NCBI GenBank assembly: GCA_023264815.1
Contig: JAHFUZ010000008.1
Span: forward strand, 88,383-152,382
Direction of reading: 5' to 3'
DNA length: 64,000 bases
Origin: Arthrobacter sp.
Lineage (GTDB): Bacteria; Actinomycetota; Actinomycetes; Actinomycetales; Micrococcaceae
Part shown: positions 36,938 to 46,574 of the stretch, piece after piece
Position numbering within the stretch: position 1 is the first letter of the stretch
How the letters are laid out: each line of letters starts with the position of its first letter
Notes under the pieces: generated by a model
The model's database searches: none
Seen by the model: the letters and a program-made list of their open reading frames with translations, nothing else
What the model was told of the DNA's origin: nothing
Program-made: the position numbers and the translations under genes

Positions 36938-38621
36938 GCGCGCTGACGCCGCCGGTGCGGGTGTCAAAACTGAACGCACGACGGCGGCACGCGGCTGTGG
37001 TGCCCTGCGTTGCGGTTACGCTGAACTCCACGTCCGCGCGGCCGCGTGCCACGTCCTCCCCGGTGACGGTGTAGCCGGGGGTGAAATAGAGGACCTCCTC
37101 GCCGGGGCTCAGGTCCGTGGCCGGGAAGGCCTCTGAACCGGGCCCGGACAGGCGGACATTGGCCAGGGGCTGTGTTCCGATGTTGCGCGCCCGGCCGGTA
37201 AACGCCAGGATGTCGCCGGGTTTGTAGCCCGGAAGGATGGGCCCGTAGTTGAGGTCCTGCGCTTCCCGGGTGCCGATCACCTGCGCGGCCTCGGCCGTGT
37301 AACCCTGGCCGATTTCCTTCCAGGTGTGCACGCCCCATGCGCCGGCACCGGCGGACATCACATGGAACTCCCCGGCATTCTGCCAGACGGGCGGGCGGCC
37401 GGGGGTGATGGAGCGGAGCACCATGTCGAACTCGAAGCCGGCGTCGGCGTCCGGCTTGGCGGTTCCGGCATGAGGAGGGTTCGCCGTCAGCTGTGCCGTG
37501 AGCTGTTCCGCCGGCACTGACACAAAGACAATCTCCCGGTAGCCCTGACGCTCATAGAGGACGCCGATGTTGCCGTCAGGCAGGCGGGCGGCGGTCGAAT
37601 AGGCCGAGCTGCCCGGGCAGAGGACCAGCCTGGCCGGCCAGTTGCGTCCGTCGTCCGTGGACAGGCTGAGGACAGTGTTCCGCCGCAGCGCAGTGTCGTG
37701 GTTGTTCGTGGCCAGCAGCCATGAGTCGGTGGCTTCCCCGGCGAACGGGGCCACGGACGGCAGGCCGTCGAAGCGGACCAGCGAGCCGTTGTCGCCCGGG
37801 TCCGGGAGGTCCTCAACCGGAACCAGGGCGCTCCAGGTGGCGCCGCCGTCGTCGGACGTTGCGGCAAGGCGGCGCGGCCTACCGCGGCTGTGCAGGAGCA
37901 GACGGCCGTCCGCGAGGGCGGCCACCTTGTTCTCATTGGGGCTGAAGCCGTGGGTGCCCGCGCCGATCAATTCGCCGAGCGTCCATGTCCCGCCATGGTC
38001 ATCGCTAAATGCGGACGCAGCCATGATTTCGCCGCCGGCCAGGACCACAAACTGCTGCACCAGGCGGCCGCGGAAGGGCCCCGTGTGGATCTGGATGCCC
38101 TGGCCCGCGGCGGCGAAGATCCCGGTGATGGCGGGTCCGGCGGTGTGTGCGGGCGGGCGGAGTTTGAGCTGGGCGGTGATCCGGCGGTGCTGCCAGGTCA
38201 GCCCGTCGTCGTCGGAGTAACTGAGGTCGCAGTGCTGGACCTGGCCGTCCGGCTCCAGGCCCGCAATGGCCTCGAAGAAGCCGGCGCACGTGCCGGCCGC
38301 GTGGAACATAAAAATCCGGCCCGTGTCCGCGTCCACCAGGAGGCTCGGATCGCCGTAGCCGTTGAGTCCGGCGCCGGTCCGCACCACCTGCTGCGGACCC
38401 CAGGTCCGGCCGTTGTCCGTGCTGCGCCGGAGCAGGAGGTCGATCGGGTTGGGCAGGTCATCCAGGTTGGGCCGGCCGTCGTAGGCGGCGAGAATGGTGC
38501 CCGCCCGCGAGACGGCGAGGGCTGGGATCCTGTACTGGCGGTAGCCGCCCACGCCCCGGACCGCGAGTACGTGTTCGACATCGGGAGCGGCAGTCATCAT
38601 CGGCAGGACGTGGGATGTCAT
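36930..38621 (-). CDS. Sialidase (exo-alpha-sialidase, BNR/Asp-box)
   Basis: 563 residues from the ATG at 38621; earlier in-frame openings run antisense to the PfkB gene and are rejected. The fold is a six-bladed sialidase with the RIP motif in QYRIPALA (about residue 31) and five Asp boxes of the SxDxGxTW type, such as STDNGRTW, SDDDGLTW and SDDHGGTW. A C-terminal Ig-like domain (about 420-555) follows, with a segment like those in actinobacterial sialidases. It releases terminal sialic acid from glycans. No signal peptide or wall anchor is visible, which is odd for a scavenging sialidase. Confidence 0.92.
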   Translation of the reverse strand: MTSHVLPMMTAAPDVEHVLAVRGVGGYRQYRIPALAVSRAGTILAAYDGRPNLDDLPNPIDLLLRRSTDNGRTWGPQQVVRTGAGLNGYGDPSLLVDADTGRIFMFHAAGTCAGFFEAIAGLEPDGQVQHCDLSYSDDDGLTWQHRRITAQLKLRPPAHTAGPAITGIFAAAGQGIQIHTGPFRGRLVQQFVVLAGGEIMAASAFSDDHGGTWTLGELIGAGTHGFSPNENKVAALADGRLLLHSRGRPRRLAATSDDGGATWSALVPVEDLPDPGDNGSLVRFDGLPSVAPFAGEATDSWLLATNNHDTALRRNTVLSLSTDDGRNWPARLVLCPGSSAYSTAARLPDGNIGVLYERQGYREIVFVSVPAEQLTAQLTANPPHAGTAKPDADAGFEFDMVLRSITPGRPPVWQNAGEFHVMSAGAGAWGVHTWKEIGQGYTAEAAQVIGTREAQDLNYGPILPGYKPGDILAFTGRARNIGTQPLANVRLSGPGSEAFPATDLSPGEEVLYFTPGYTVTGEDVARGRADVEFSVTATQGTTAACRRRAFSFDTRTGGVSAPE

Positions 38622-38681
38622 ATCTCCATGGTAGGCGAGGGGTAACAAAGCTGCGTGGCCAGGCTGCATCTCTGGCAGAGT

Positions 38682-39638
38682 ATGAGGATGCTCACTGTTA
38701 TTGGCGAAGGCCTTGTTGACGTTGTCCAGCGCGCCTCCGGAATCGAAGCCCATGTTGGCGGCAGCCCGCTTAACGTTGCGGTGGGGCTGGCCCGCCTGGA
38801 CCATCCCGTGCAGTTCATTGGGCGCTACGGCCGCGATGCCTACGGGGATGCCGTGGCGGCGCACCTGCGTGCCAGTTCCGTCATGCTGCCGCAGGGTCCG
38901 GACGGGTTGCCCACCAGCGTGGCCACCGCCCTGATTGACGACGACGGCGCCGCCACCTACACCTTTGACCTCGCCTGGGAGCTTCCCGGCCTGGCGGACC
39001 GCCTCGCGTTTATGCTGCAGGGAACCACGTTGCTGCACACAGGCTCCATCGCCACGATGCTGGCGCCGGGCGCCGCGGACGTGCTGGCCGCCGTCGAACA
39101 CGCCCACCCGTCCGCCACCATCAGTTTCGACCCCAACTGCCGGCCCACCATCATCACCGACGTCGACTATGCGCGGAAGCAGGCCGAAAAGTTCGCCTCC
39201 CTGGCGGATGTTGTGAAGGCCTCGGACGAGGACCTGGAATGGCTGTACCCGGGTGTTGATCCGCTGGACTCAGCCCGCCGCTGGCTGTCCCTGGGTGGTG
39301 AAGAAGGGCCGGCGCTGGTGGTGGTGACCCGCGGCGGGGCCGGTCCGTGGGGTATTACCGCAGCGGGCGAGGCGGAATGCCCGGCACCGGACGTCGAGGT
39401 CGCCGACACCGTGGGCGCGGGCGATTCCTTCATGGCTGCGCTGCTCTCCGGGATCGTTGACCGCGGCCTGGACGGCGCGCAGAACCGCAAGGAGCTGCGC
39501 GAACTGCCCGCCGAAGGGCTTGCCGAACTGCTGGCCCACGCCGCCCGCGCGGCCGCCGTCACCGTTTCCCGGCCCGGCGCCAACCCGCCCACCCGCGCGG
39601 AGATGAACGCGGTTTCGGAGGATCAGGACCGGGGCTGA
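38682..39638 (+). CDS. PfkB-family carbohydrate kinase (fructokinase-like)
   Basis: 318 residues with the PfkB N-terminal core VGGSPLNVAVGLARL and the C-terminal DTVGAGDSFMAALLSG with the catalytic Asp. Related to fructokinases and 2-keto-3-deoxygluconate kinases. Divergent from the sialidase with about 60 bp between starts. The ATG at 38682 or the one six bases later could be used. Fructose as substrate is a guess from similarity; a sugar released with sialic acid is an alternative. Confidence 0.85.
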   Translation: MRMLTVIGEGLVDVVQRASGIEAHVGGSPLNVAVGLARLDHPVQFIGRYGRDAYGDAVAAHLRASSVMLPQGPDGLPTSVATALIDDDGAATYTFDLAWELPGLADRLAFMLQGTTLLHTGSIATMLAPGAADVLAAVEHAHPSATISFDPNCRPTIITDVDYARKQAEKFASLADVVKASDEDLEWLYPGVDPLDSARRWLSLGGEEGPALVVVTRGGAGPWGITAAGEAECPAPDVEVADTVGAGDSFMAALLSGIVDRGLDGAQNRKELRELPAEGLAELLAHAARAAAVTVSRPGANPPTRAEMNAVSEDQDRG

Positions 39639-39712
39639 CTCTTAACAGGTACTGGCAGTACGCGTCACAGCAGGCACTCCCGGGCGCGGCCATTCACTGG
39701 TTGTCTTGAATC

Positions 39713-40135
39713 ATGAAACTCATTCCTCCCGTCTCCACCGCAAAAGGCCCGGTGGAGACGTTCACCGGTGATGTGTACGTCAACAGACTCCACAATGGCG
39801 AAGCCCCCTCGCGGCTCGTGGTTGCGATGGTCCGCTTCACCCCGGGCGCCCGCACGAACTGGCATTCCCACCCCCTCGGGCAGACCCTCCACTGCACGGA
39901 CGGTACGGGGATTGTGGCCACCCGCGACGGTGCCGTCATGGTGATGCGCCCGGGGGACACCGTCCACACCCCGCCCGGCGAGGAACATTGGCACGGCGCC
40001 ACCGCGGGCAGCATGATGTGCCACTTGGCCCTGCTCGAGAACGACGGCGGGACAACCGCTACGTGGCTCGAACCGGTCTCCCCCCAGGAGTACGCCGCCG
40101 CCCAGCCGAGGAACCAGGCAGAGGGCACCGCCTGA
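39713..40135 (+). CDS. Cupin-domain protein
   Basis: 140 residues, single conserved beta-barrel. Cupin motif 1 is visible as NWHSHPLGQTLHCTDGTG (two His and a Gln in place of the usual Glu), and motif 2 as PGDTVHTPPGEEHWHGA (His). It resembles the small carboxymuconolactone-decarboxylase-associated or (R)-mandelonitrile-lyase-like cupins. The metal and activity are unknown. It stands alone between the PfkB gene and a region of gene debris. Confidence 0.85.
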   Translation: MKLIPPVSTAKGPVETFTGDVYVNRLHNGEAPSRLVVAMVRFTPGARTNWHSHPLGQTLHCTDGTGIVATRDGAVMVMRPGDTVHTPPGEEHWHGATAGSMMCHLALLENDGGTTATWLEPVSPQEYAAAQPRNQAEGTA

Positions 40136-40149
40136 CGGCGCCCCGTTGA

Positions 40150-40245
40150 GCGCCGAATGCTGCCGCCCTCGATGGGCTGAAGACCCAGCAGGAGCTTGGA
40201 ATCGAACTGTGGCAGCTGACGCGTCGAGCGGCGGGATCTCGGCGC
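40150..40245 (+). pseudogene. C-terminal gene fragment, family unknown
   Basis: After a stop codon, about 30 codons read in one frame (ALDGLKTQQELGIELWQLTRR) into the left arm of the palindrome and end at a TAA inside it. The segment looks like the tail of a helical protein cut off from its body. I do not recognise it. The 581-bp gap 40136-40716 otherwise holds only the palindrome, the fragment below and the promoter of the synthetase operon. Confidence 0.35.
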
Positions 40246-40281
40246 TAAGAGCCGCGCTTAGCGCCGAGACCTCGCCACTCG
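40224..40281. repeat. Imperfect palindromic element
   Basis: 28-base arms with four mismatches (all transitions) around a 7-nt loop. The inner 12 bases, CTCGGCGCTAAG and its complement, are perfect. It forms the end of two separate gene fragments running toward it from both sides, so it marks an insertion or rearrangement point. Confidence 0.75.
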
Positions 40282-40511
40282 ATGTCCGGGTTCGGGCCGA
40301 TGTACGTGGCATCGATGACGCCTGCATTCAGCGCCTCGATGGCGGCGGGCCCAGCGTTGAAGACCTGGGTGGTCAGCTTCGTCTCGCCCAGTTCGCCGGC
40401 GATCAACCCCTTGCTGACGCCCACCAATGCCGGGGCATGGGTGACATTTCCGAAGTAGCCCAGCGGCCGCTTCGGAGCAGCTGACTGCCCGGCAACGATC
40501 CGGGTGCTCAT
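40245..40511 (-). pseudogene. Truncated aliphatic-sulfonate-type ABC binding protein
   Basis: An 88-codon fragment. The segment [19 protein letters not shown] and the following VFNAGPAAIEALNAGVIDAT match the start of mature SsuA/NrtA-type periplasmic binding proteins, which are normally over 300 residues. The signal peptide is missing and the frame is cut at NPDIEW by the palindromic element. No permease or ATPase partner is nearby. It is dead debris. Confidence 0.8.
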
Positions 40512-40716
40512 GGGCTTTTCCTTTGCTGGCGGAGGTGTTGAGAAGAGATTACGGACGGGACCGGGGCGCCACAACGGTTCCGGACCCGGGCGTTCACCGG
40601 GCGTAGCGAAGGCTCAATACGGCGTCGCGCAACGTCAAAGAGGGTCGCGGGACGTCACTTTCCCCGGGGGACTTTCTACCCTTGTTGAGCCGCCTCGCAG
40701 GGCGTCAGATGGGAAC

Positions 40717-42528
40717 ATGACGGCAGGAACCACCCGATCTGCGCGCTGGCCCTGGATCTCCAAGGAGGTCCAGGCCTTCCCTGTCAGCCCTAACCTCTTG
40801 GACTACGAAACGGCCTGCAGCCGGTTCTCCTGGGCGGACGCCCGCGCCGCGCTGTCCGGGCTTCCCGGCGGCGGCCTCAACATCGCGTACGAGGCAGTGG
40901 ACCGCCATGCCGCCGGTCCTCGTGCCAACCACCCGGCCCTGCGGTTCATCCACGCGGACGGCTCCACCCATGCCATCAGCTATGCAGAGCTATCGGAGCA
41001 GACCAACCGGTTCGCCGCCGTCCTGGCCCAACTGGGCATCGGCCGCGGCGATCGCGTCTTTTCACTGACGGGCCGCGGCCCGGAGCTGTACGTGGCGGTC
41101 CTGGGAACCCTCAAGAACGCCAGCGTTTTCTGCCCGCTGTTTTCGGCGTTCGGGCCGGAACCGGTGCGGCAGCGCCTTCAGCTGGGATCGGGGCGCGCAC
41201 TCATTACCACCAGGGCCCTCTACCGGAGGAAAGTGAAGCAGATCCGGGACGCCCTGCCGGACCTTGAGCACGTCCTGCTGACGGACGCCGACGGCGACCC
41301 GGAACCGGGAACACTCGATCTGGCTGCACTGATGAGCGCCGCCCCCTCAGACAGCCGGATGGCCGGCACCCGGGGAGAGGACATGGCGCTGCTGCACTTC
41401 ACCAGCGGCACCACCGGCACACCCAAAGGTGCCATCCACGTGCATGAGGCCGTTACGGCCCACTATGCGACCGGACTCTACGCGCTGGACCTGCACCCGG
41501 ACGACATCTACTGGTGCACGGCCGACCCCGGCTGGGTCACCGGCACGTCGTACGGCGTGATCGCGCCGCTGGTCCACGGCATCACCACCATTGTGGACGA
41601 GGAGGAGATGGACGCGGACCGCTGGTACCGCATCCTCGCCGAGCAACACGTCACCGTCTGGTACACCGCCCCCACCGCACTGCGGATGCTGATGAAGGCC
41701 GGCGCGGACCGCGTTGCCGGCCACGACCTCTCCGCCCTGCGCTTCGTGGCAAGCGTGGGTGAACCCCTCAATCCCGAGGTGGTGGCCTGGGGCCAGGAAG
41801 CCTTCGGCCATCCGGTCCACGACAACTGGTGGCAGACCGAAACCGGGTGCATCATGATTGCCAATTTCCCGGCTATGGACATCCGGCCCGGTTCCATGGG
41901 GCGTCCACTTCCCGGGGTGGAAGTGGCACTGGTGGTGCGGGATGACAACGGCAAACCGGTGATCCGGGACGGTGAACCGGTCCTGGTCACGGAACCTGAC
42001 ACCATGGGCGAACTCGCCCTTCGGGCCGGCTGGCCGTCCATGTTCCGTGGTTACCTCAACGAACAGGAACGCTACCGCCGCTGCTTCGCCGGCGGCTGGT
42101 ACCTCACGGGAGACGTCGCCAAACGGGACCACGACGGGTATTACTGGTTCGTGGGCCGCGGTGACGACGTCATTAAATCCTCCGGCCACCTCATTGGCCC
42201 CTTCGAAGTGGAAAGCTCATTGATGGAGCATGAAGCGGTGGCTCAGGCCGGGGTGATCGGGGTGCCGGACCCGGTTGCCGGGGAAGTGGTCAAGGCATTC
42301 GTTGAACTCCGGAACGGATGGGAGCCCTCCGAAGAGCTTCGCCTGGACATCATCGGCTTTGCCCGAAAACGGCTCGGCCCCGCCGTCGCCCCCCGTCTCA
42401 TTGACTTCACCACGGCGCTGCCGAAAACCCGCAGCGGAAAAATCCTCCGCCGCCTCCTCAAAGCCCGCGAACTCGGGCTTCCTGAAGGCGACACCTCCAC
42501 CGTCGAAACCCCCGCGGAGCCACGATGA
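40717..42528 (+). CDS. Acetyl-CoA synthetase-like AMP-forming ligase
   Basis: 603 residues, of the acsA class. It has the ATP/AMP motif [17 protein letters not shown], the WWQTETGCI core, the hinge segment [17 protein letters not shown] and the C-terminal acetylation-site Lys in [13 protein letters not shown]. It activates a short-chain acid to the acyl-CoA, or possibly transfers it to a carrier protein. The ATG at 40717 is chosen; the frame is open further up but crosses the truncated fragment. The stop overlaps the E1-alpha start (ATGA). A carrier protein four genes later raises the possibility of acyl transfer to ACP. Confidence 0.9.
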   Translation: MTAGTTRSARWPWISKEVQAFPVSPNLLDYETACSRFSWADARAALSGLPGGGLNIAYEAVDRHAAGPRANHPALRFIHADGSTHAISYAELSEQTNRFAAVLAQLGIGRGDRVFSLTGRGPELYVAVLGTLKNASVFCPLFSAFGPEPVRQRLQLGSGRALITTRALYRRKVKQIRDALPDLEHVLLTDADGDPEPGTLDLAALMSAAPSDSRMAGTRGEDMALLHFTSGTTGTPKGAIHVHEAVTAHYATGLYALDLHPDDIYWCTADPGWVTGTSYGVIAPLVHGITTIVDEEEMDADRWYRILAEQHVTVWYTAPTALRMLMKAGADRVAGHDLSALRFVASVGEPLNPEVVAWGQEAFGHPVHDNWWQTETGCIMIANFPAMDIRPGSMGRPLPGVEVALVVRDDNGKPVIRDGEPVLVTEPDTMGELALRAGWPSMFRGYLNEQERYRRCFAGGWYLTGDVAKRDHDGYYWFVGRGDDVIKSSGHLIGPFEVESSLMEHEAVAQAGVIGVPDPVAGEVVKAFVELRNGWEPSEELRLDIIGFARKRLGPAVAPRLIDFTTALPKTRSGKILRRLLKARELGLPEGDTSTVETPAEPR

Positions 42529-43547
42529 CCGGCAAACCCGCGCACCCAGACGAGGCCCAGGCCGGCCTCGCGAGGCACCTCCTGCACCAGATGCTGCGCG
42601 TACGGCGTCTCGAGGAGAAATGCGTCGAACTCTACAGCGAAGCGAAGATCCGCGGGTTCCTGCACGTCTACATCGGCGAGGAAGCCGTTGCGGCGGGTGT
42701 CCTGGAGACGCTGGAAGCCGAGGACGCCGTCGTCGCCACTTACCGTGAACACGGCCACGCACTGCTGCGCGGTGTCCCCGCCGGTGCCATCCTCGCCGAA
42801 ATGTACGGCTACGTGCAGGGTTGCTGCCGCGGGCGCGGCGGGTCAATGCACCTGTTCGACGCCGGCACCCGCTTCTTCGGCGGGAACGCGATTGTGGCGG
42901 GCGGGCTGCCCCTCGCCGTCGGCCTGGCGCTGGCAGATAAAATGGCCGGACGCGCGAGGGTGACGGTCTGCTTCTTCGGAGAGGGGGCCGTGGCTGAGGG
43001 AGAATTCCACGAGAGCCTCAACCTTGCGGCCCTGTGGCAGCTGCCGGTGCTCTTCTGCTGTGAAAACAACCTGTACGCGATGGGCACCGCCCTGGGCCGC
43101 TCCGAATCCCAGACTGACATTGCGCTGAAGGCCGCCGGCTATGAGGTTGCGGCGTGGGCGGTGGACGGGATGGACGCTCTCGCCGTCCATGAGGCTGCCC
43201 GGCGCGCGGTGGATGCGGTCCGTTCCGGCGGCGGTCCCCATTTCCTGGAACTGCGGACCTACCGTTTCCGCGCGCATTCCATGTTTGATCCCGAGCGGTA
43301 CCGCGAGAAGACGGAAGTTGCCCACTGGCAGGAGCGGGATCCCATCAACCTCCTGCGCCAGGCCCTCGAAACCGCGGGGCACCTGACCGAAGCGCAGTGG
43401 GCCGGGCTGCAAAGCGATGCTGACACCGAGGTGGCGGAGGCGGTCGCTTTCGCCGAGGCCGGAACGCCGGAACCACCTGAAGACCTGGCCCGCTTCGTAT
43501 ACAGCGAGGTCCACAGCGAGGCCCACAGTGAGCGGGGCCCGGAATGA
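42525..43547 (+). CDS. 2-oxoacid (acetoin/pyruvate) dehydrogenase E1 alpha subunit
   Basis: 340 residues with the thiamine-diphosphate motif [20 protein letters not shown]...ENN and the CRGRGGSMH active-site segment near residue 100. It resembles AcoA/PdhA subunits, which decarboxylate acetoin or pyruvate. It is coupled on both sides by 4-bp overlaps. Acetoin versus pyruvate cannot be settled without a tree. The absence of an E3 gene in the operon means a shared E3 is needed. Confidence 0.92.
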   Translation: MTGKPAHPDEAQAGLARHLLHQMLRVRRLEEKCVELYSEAKIRGFLHVYIGEEAVAAGVLETLEAEDAVVATYREHGHALLRGVPAGAILAEMYGYVQGCCRGRGGSMHLFDAGTRFFGGNAIVAGGLPLAVGLALADKMAGRARVTVCFFGEGAVAEGEFHESLNLAALWQLPVLFCCENNLYAMGTALGRSESQTDIALKAAGYEVAAWAVDGMDALAVHEAARRAVDAVRSGGGPHFLELRTYRFRAHSMFDPERYREKTEVAHWQERDPINLLRQALETAGHLTEAQWAGLQSDADTEVAEAVAFAEAGTPEPPEDLARFVYSEVHSEAHSERGPE

Positions 43548-44524
43548 AGACCACCTACCGGGAAGCCATCCGGGCCGCGATCCGGGATGCGCTGCAGCGT
43601 GACGACCGGGTTTTCCTTATGGGGGAGGACGTGGGCGCCTACGGCGGGTGCTTCGCCGTCAGCCTGGGTCTGTTCGAGGAATTCGGGCCCGAACGCATCC
43701 GGGACACTCCGCTGTCCGAATCCGGTTTCGTGGGAGCGGGAATCGGTGCTGCCCTGGGCGGAATGCGTCCCATTGTTGAGATCATGACCGTCAACTTCAG
43801 CCTGCTGGCCCTGGACCAGATCGTGAACAATGCCGCCACGCTCCTGCACATGTCCGGCGGGCAGTTCAACGTGCCGTTGGTGATCAGGATGACCACGGGG
43901 GCGGGGCGCCAGCTGGGCGCCCAGCATTCCCACAGCCTGGAGGGCTGGTACGCCCACATTCCAGGCCTGCGCATCCTCGCGGCGGCCACCCTCGAGGACG
44001 CGCGGGGGATGTTGTGGACAGCGCTGCAGGACCCGGACCCGGTGCTGATCTTCGAACACGGGACGCTGTACAACATGCCCGGCGAACTGGATGACGACGC
44101 CGGTCCCGTGGACATCACCGCCGCCGCCATCCGGCGGCCGGGCACGGACGTTTCGCTCATTACCTACGGGGGCACACTGCCGGCGGTGCTCGACGCCGCC
44201 GGGCAGCTGTCAGCGGAAGGCGTCGACGCCGAGGTGCTGGACCTGCGCGTCCTGCGTCCGCTCGATGAAGCCGCGGTCCTGGCCACAGTGGCACGGACGC
44301 ACCGGGCCGTTGTGGTGGATGAGGGATGGCGCAGCGGCAGCCTCTCGGCGGAAATCAGCGCACGGATCACCGAAGCCTCCTTCTATGACCTGGACGCGCC
44401 TGTGGGACGGGTATGCAGCGCCGAGATCCCGCTGCCGTACGCCAAGAGCCAGGAACTCGCGGCACTTCCTTCTGTGGAGCGGATCGTCAGGGCGGCAAGG
44501 GAGGCGGTGGGCCGGAGTGGCTGA
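43544..44524 (+). CDS. 2-oxoacid dehydrogenase E1 beta subunit
   Basis: 326 residues, transketolase-like pyrimidine-binding and C-terminal domains, with [15 protein letters not shown] at the start, [20 protein letters not shown] in the core and [11 protein letters not shown] near the end. It forms the alpha2beta2 E1 with the upstream gene and reductively acylates the lipoyl group of E2. The start overlaps E1-alpha (ATGA) and the end overlaps the E2 start by 8 bp. Confidence 0.93.
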   Translation: MKTTYREAIRAAIRDALQRDDRVFLMGEDVGAYGGCFAVSLGLFEEFGPERIRDTPLSESGFVGAGIGAALGGMRPIVEIMTVNFSLLALDQIVNNAATLLHMSGGQFNVPLVIRMTTGAGRQLGAQHSHSLEGWYAHIPGLRILAAATLEDARGMLWTALQDPDPVLIFEHGTLYNMPGELDDDAGPVDITAAAIRRPGTDVSLITYGGTLPAVLDAAGQLSAEGVDAEVLDLRVLRPLDEAAVLATVARTHRAVVVDEGWRSGSLSAEISARITEASFYDLDAPVGRVCSAEIPLPYAKSQELAALPSVERIVRAAREAVGRSG

Positions 44525-45905
44525 ATTCCGGATGCCATCCCTCGGCGCGGACATGGACCACGGGAAGATGGTGGAGTGGCTCGTGAAGCCGGGTGATTAC
44601 GTACACCGGGGCGACGTGGTGGCGGTGGTGGACACCGAGAAGACGGTCATGGACGTGGAGACGTTCGAAGAGGGTGTGGTGGCCGAACTGCTCGTGGACG
44701 TGGGCACCACGGTTCCCATCGGCACTCCACTGGCCAGGATCACTCCGACGCCGGATCATGGTGCTGCCGTGCCGCCGGCACAAGGACCCGCCATGTCACC
44801 ACCTGTCGCGCCTGTTGGCCCGCCTCCCGTCGCGCCTCCGGTCCGCCACCTGGCCCATCGCCTGCGAATTGATCCCGCCACAGTCCGGGGTACAGGCAGG
44901 AACGGTGCGGTGACCCGCGTGGATGTGGAACGCGCCGCAGCTGCCGCGGCGCAGGAAACCGCACCGCCTCAGGTCCAATCGGCTGCACCTCCTACGGCGG
45001 CGGCACCCGGGCCGGCGCCACCTCTTGCGGCTGCCGGCCAGGCAGCGCGGACCCGCTCGTCACCCCGCGCCCGGCGGCTTGCCGCCGAACGGGGGCTGGA
45101 CCTGGCCCTGGTAACAGGAACAGGGCCGGGCGGGGCCGTCACTGAGGCAGATATTCTCCTCGCCGGCCCGCCGCCGGCACCCGAAGTGCCTGCCCCGGCG
45201 GAGAGTCCTGCCGCACCGGAAGCGTCTGTCGCCATCGAACGTGAGGCAAGTCTTCGCCGGGCCGTCGGAAATTTGATGTCCCGGTCCAAAAAGACCATCC
45301 CGCACTACTACCTCGGCACTACCTTGGACATGGCGGCCCCGGTCGCGTGGATGCAGTCCGTGAACCTGCAGCGTCCCGTGTCGTCCCGCCTGGTGGTTTC
45401 CGTCCTTCTGCTGAAGGCCGCCGCGCTCGCTGCCAGGGACGTGCCCGAGGTGAACGGCTTTTATGTCGACGACGGGTTCCGGCCCAGCCAGTCCGTCCAT
45501 CTCGGTGTAGCGGTGGCACTGCGGAAGGGCGGGATCGTTGCTCCGGCCCTCCATGACGCGGACACACTTTCGGTGGACGCGCTGATGGACCGGCTGCGGG
45601 ACCTGGTGGCCCGGGCACGTGCGGGGAAGTTGCGCCGTGCCGAGATGGCTGACCCGACGCTGACGGTCACGAACCTGGGTGACCTGGGGGTGGAGAGCGT
45701 CTTTGGCGTGATCTATCCGCCGCAGGTGGCCATGGTGGGGCTGGGCAGGCTCAGGGAGGAACCGTGGGCCCATGACGGGATGCTGGGCATCCGCCCGGTG
45801 GTTACCGCCACCCTCTCGGCGGACCACAGGGTCAGTGACGGCCTGCGCGGAGCCCGCTACCTTGCACGGCTGGAGGAGCTGCTCCAGAAACCGGAGGAAC
45901 TATGA
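44517..45905 (+). CDS. Dihydrolipoamide acyltransferase E2
   Basis: 462 residues from the GTG at 44517. The order is a lipoyl domain with the modified Lys in DTEKTVMDV (Lys42), a first peripheral-subunit-binding domain (about 104-138; [20 protein letters not shown]), an Ala/Pro linker, a second such domain (about 180-215; [11 protein letters not shown]...GTGPGGAVT) and the catalytic domain ending in [13 protein letters not shown], with the active-site His. Two binding domains in one E2 are unusual. The gene overlaps the ACP start (ATGA). Confidence 0.9.
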   Translation: MAEFRMPSLGADMDHGKMVEWLVKPGDYVHRGDVVAVVDTEKTVMDVETFEEGVVAELLVDVGTTVPIGTPLARITPTPDHGAAVPPAQGPAMSPPVAPVGPPPVAPPVRHLAHRLRIDPATVRGTGRNGAVTRVDVERAAAAAAQETAPPQVQSAAPPTAAAPGPAPPLAAAGQAARTRSSPRARRLAAERGLDLALVTGTGPGGAVTEADILLAGPPPAPEVPAPAESPAAPEASVAIEREASLRRAVGNLMSRSKKTIPHYYLGTTLDMAAPVAWMQSVNLQRPVSSRLVVSVLLLKAAALAARDVPEVNGFYVDDGFRPSQSVHLGVAVALRKGGIVAPALHDADTLSVDALMDRLRDLVARARAGKLRRAEMADPTLTVTNLGDLGVESVFGVIYPPQVAMVGLGRLREEPWAHDGMLGIRPVVTATLSADHRVSDGLRGARYLARLEELLQKPEEL

Positions 45906-46144
45906 ACCAGCAGGATGCCCGCTCGGCAGTGCACCACGCCATCGGACAGGTGGCGCCGGAAATAGAGCCGGAAGACCTCCAGGGGGACGCCCGGCTCCGT
46001 CAGGACCTCGAACTCGATTCGCTGGATTTCCTGCGGCTGGTGGAGGTCATTGCTGCCACTACGGGCGTGCACATTCCTGAAAGTGACTACCCGCGGGTGG
46101 CTACCGTCCAGGGCCTGGCCGACTATGTTGCCGCCCACGGCTGA
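45902..46144 (+). CDS. Acyl carrier protein
   Basis: 80 residues, acidic, with the phosphopantetheine site ELDSLDFLRLVE, where Ser40 is the attachment residue. It is the right size and helical pattern for an ACP. It is translationally coupled to the E2 gene, an uncommon location. No ketosynthase or other synthase gene lies nearby. The synthetase and the dehydrogenase in the same operon are the visible candidates for loading it. It is not the fatty-acid-synthesis ACP by context. Confidence 0.9.
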   Translation: MNQQDARSAVHHAIGQVAPEIEPEDLQGDARLRQDLELDSLDFLRLVEVIAATTGVHIPESDYPRVATVQGLADYVAAHG

Positions 46145-46209
46145 CAGCCCCCGCTCGCCGAGGTTTCCCGTCCCCGTCACAGCAGAGCGATACGAGAAAG
46201 GTGCGTGGC

Positions 46210-46545
46210 ATGACCGAGATAGTGCGATACGAAGTCGGATCGGGCACGGTGCTGGTGGAAGTGGCCGACAACAGCTACGGAGTGGACCACCCGGCCCGGA
46301 ACGAACAAGGAATCCTCGATGCTGGCCGGCGCCTGGAGGATGCACTCGCCAACGTCCGCCCGGCGGCCAAAGCCGCCGTGGAGGCCATGCGGGAGCTCGC
46401 GCCTGAGGAGATGGAAATCGAATTCGGGGTGAAGCTGGCCGGGAATGCGGGGGCGGTCATAGCCCGGAACAGCGCGGATGGCCACTTCATCCTGCGGATG
46501 TCCTGGTCAGCCGCGACGGAGGCTCCTCTTCCCGACGAGGACTAG
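46210..46545 (+). CDS. Trypco1-like (CU044_2847-type) protein
   Basis: 111 residues beginning MTEIVRYEVGSGTVLVEV, with the central segment ELAPEEMEIEFGVKLAGNAGA and a closing HFILRMSWSA. This matches the small actinobacterial domain found beside trypsin-like proteases and effector-associated proteins in conflict systems. No trypsin-like protease is in this window. An AAAGG site precedes the ATG. Its link to the dehydrogenase operon (66 bp away) is by position only. Confidence 0.75.
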   Translation: MTEIVRYEVGSGTVLVEVADNSYGVDHPARNEQGILDAGRRLEDALANVRPAAKAAVEAMRELAPEEMEIEFGVKLAGNAGAVIARNSADGHFILRMSWSAATEAPLPDED

Positions 46546-46574
46546 CGCCGGCTGCCGCCGCGTAGACTGGCAGG

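Noticed and set aside
38622..39107. N-terminal extension of the sialidase
   Set aside because: The extension is antisense to the PfkB kinase, whose motifs are clear, and it adds no signal peptide.
40504..40716. N-terminal extension of the acetyl-CoA synthetase-like protein
   Set aside because: The extra residues overlap the truncated binding-protein fragment and do not look like the family N-terminus; the ATG at 40717 fits better.
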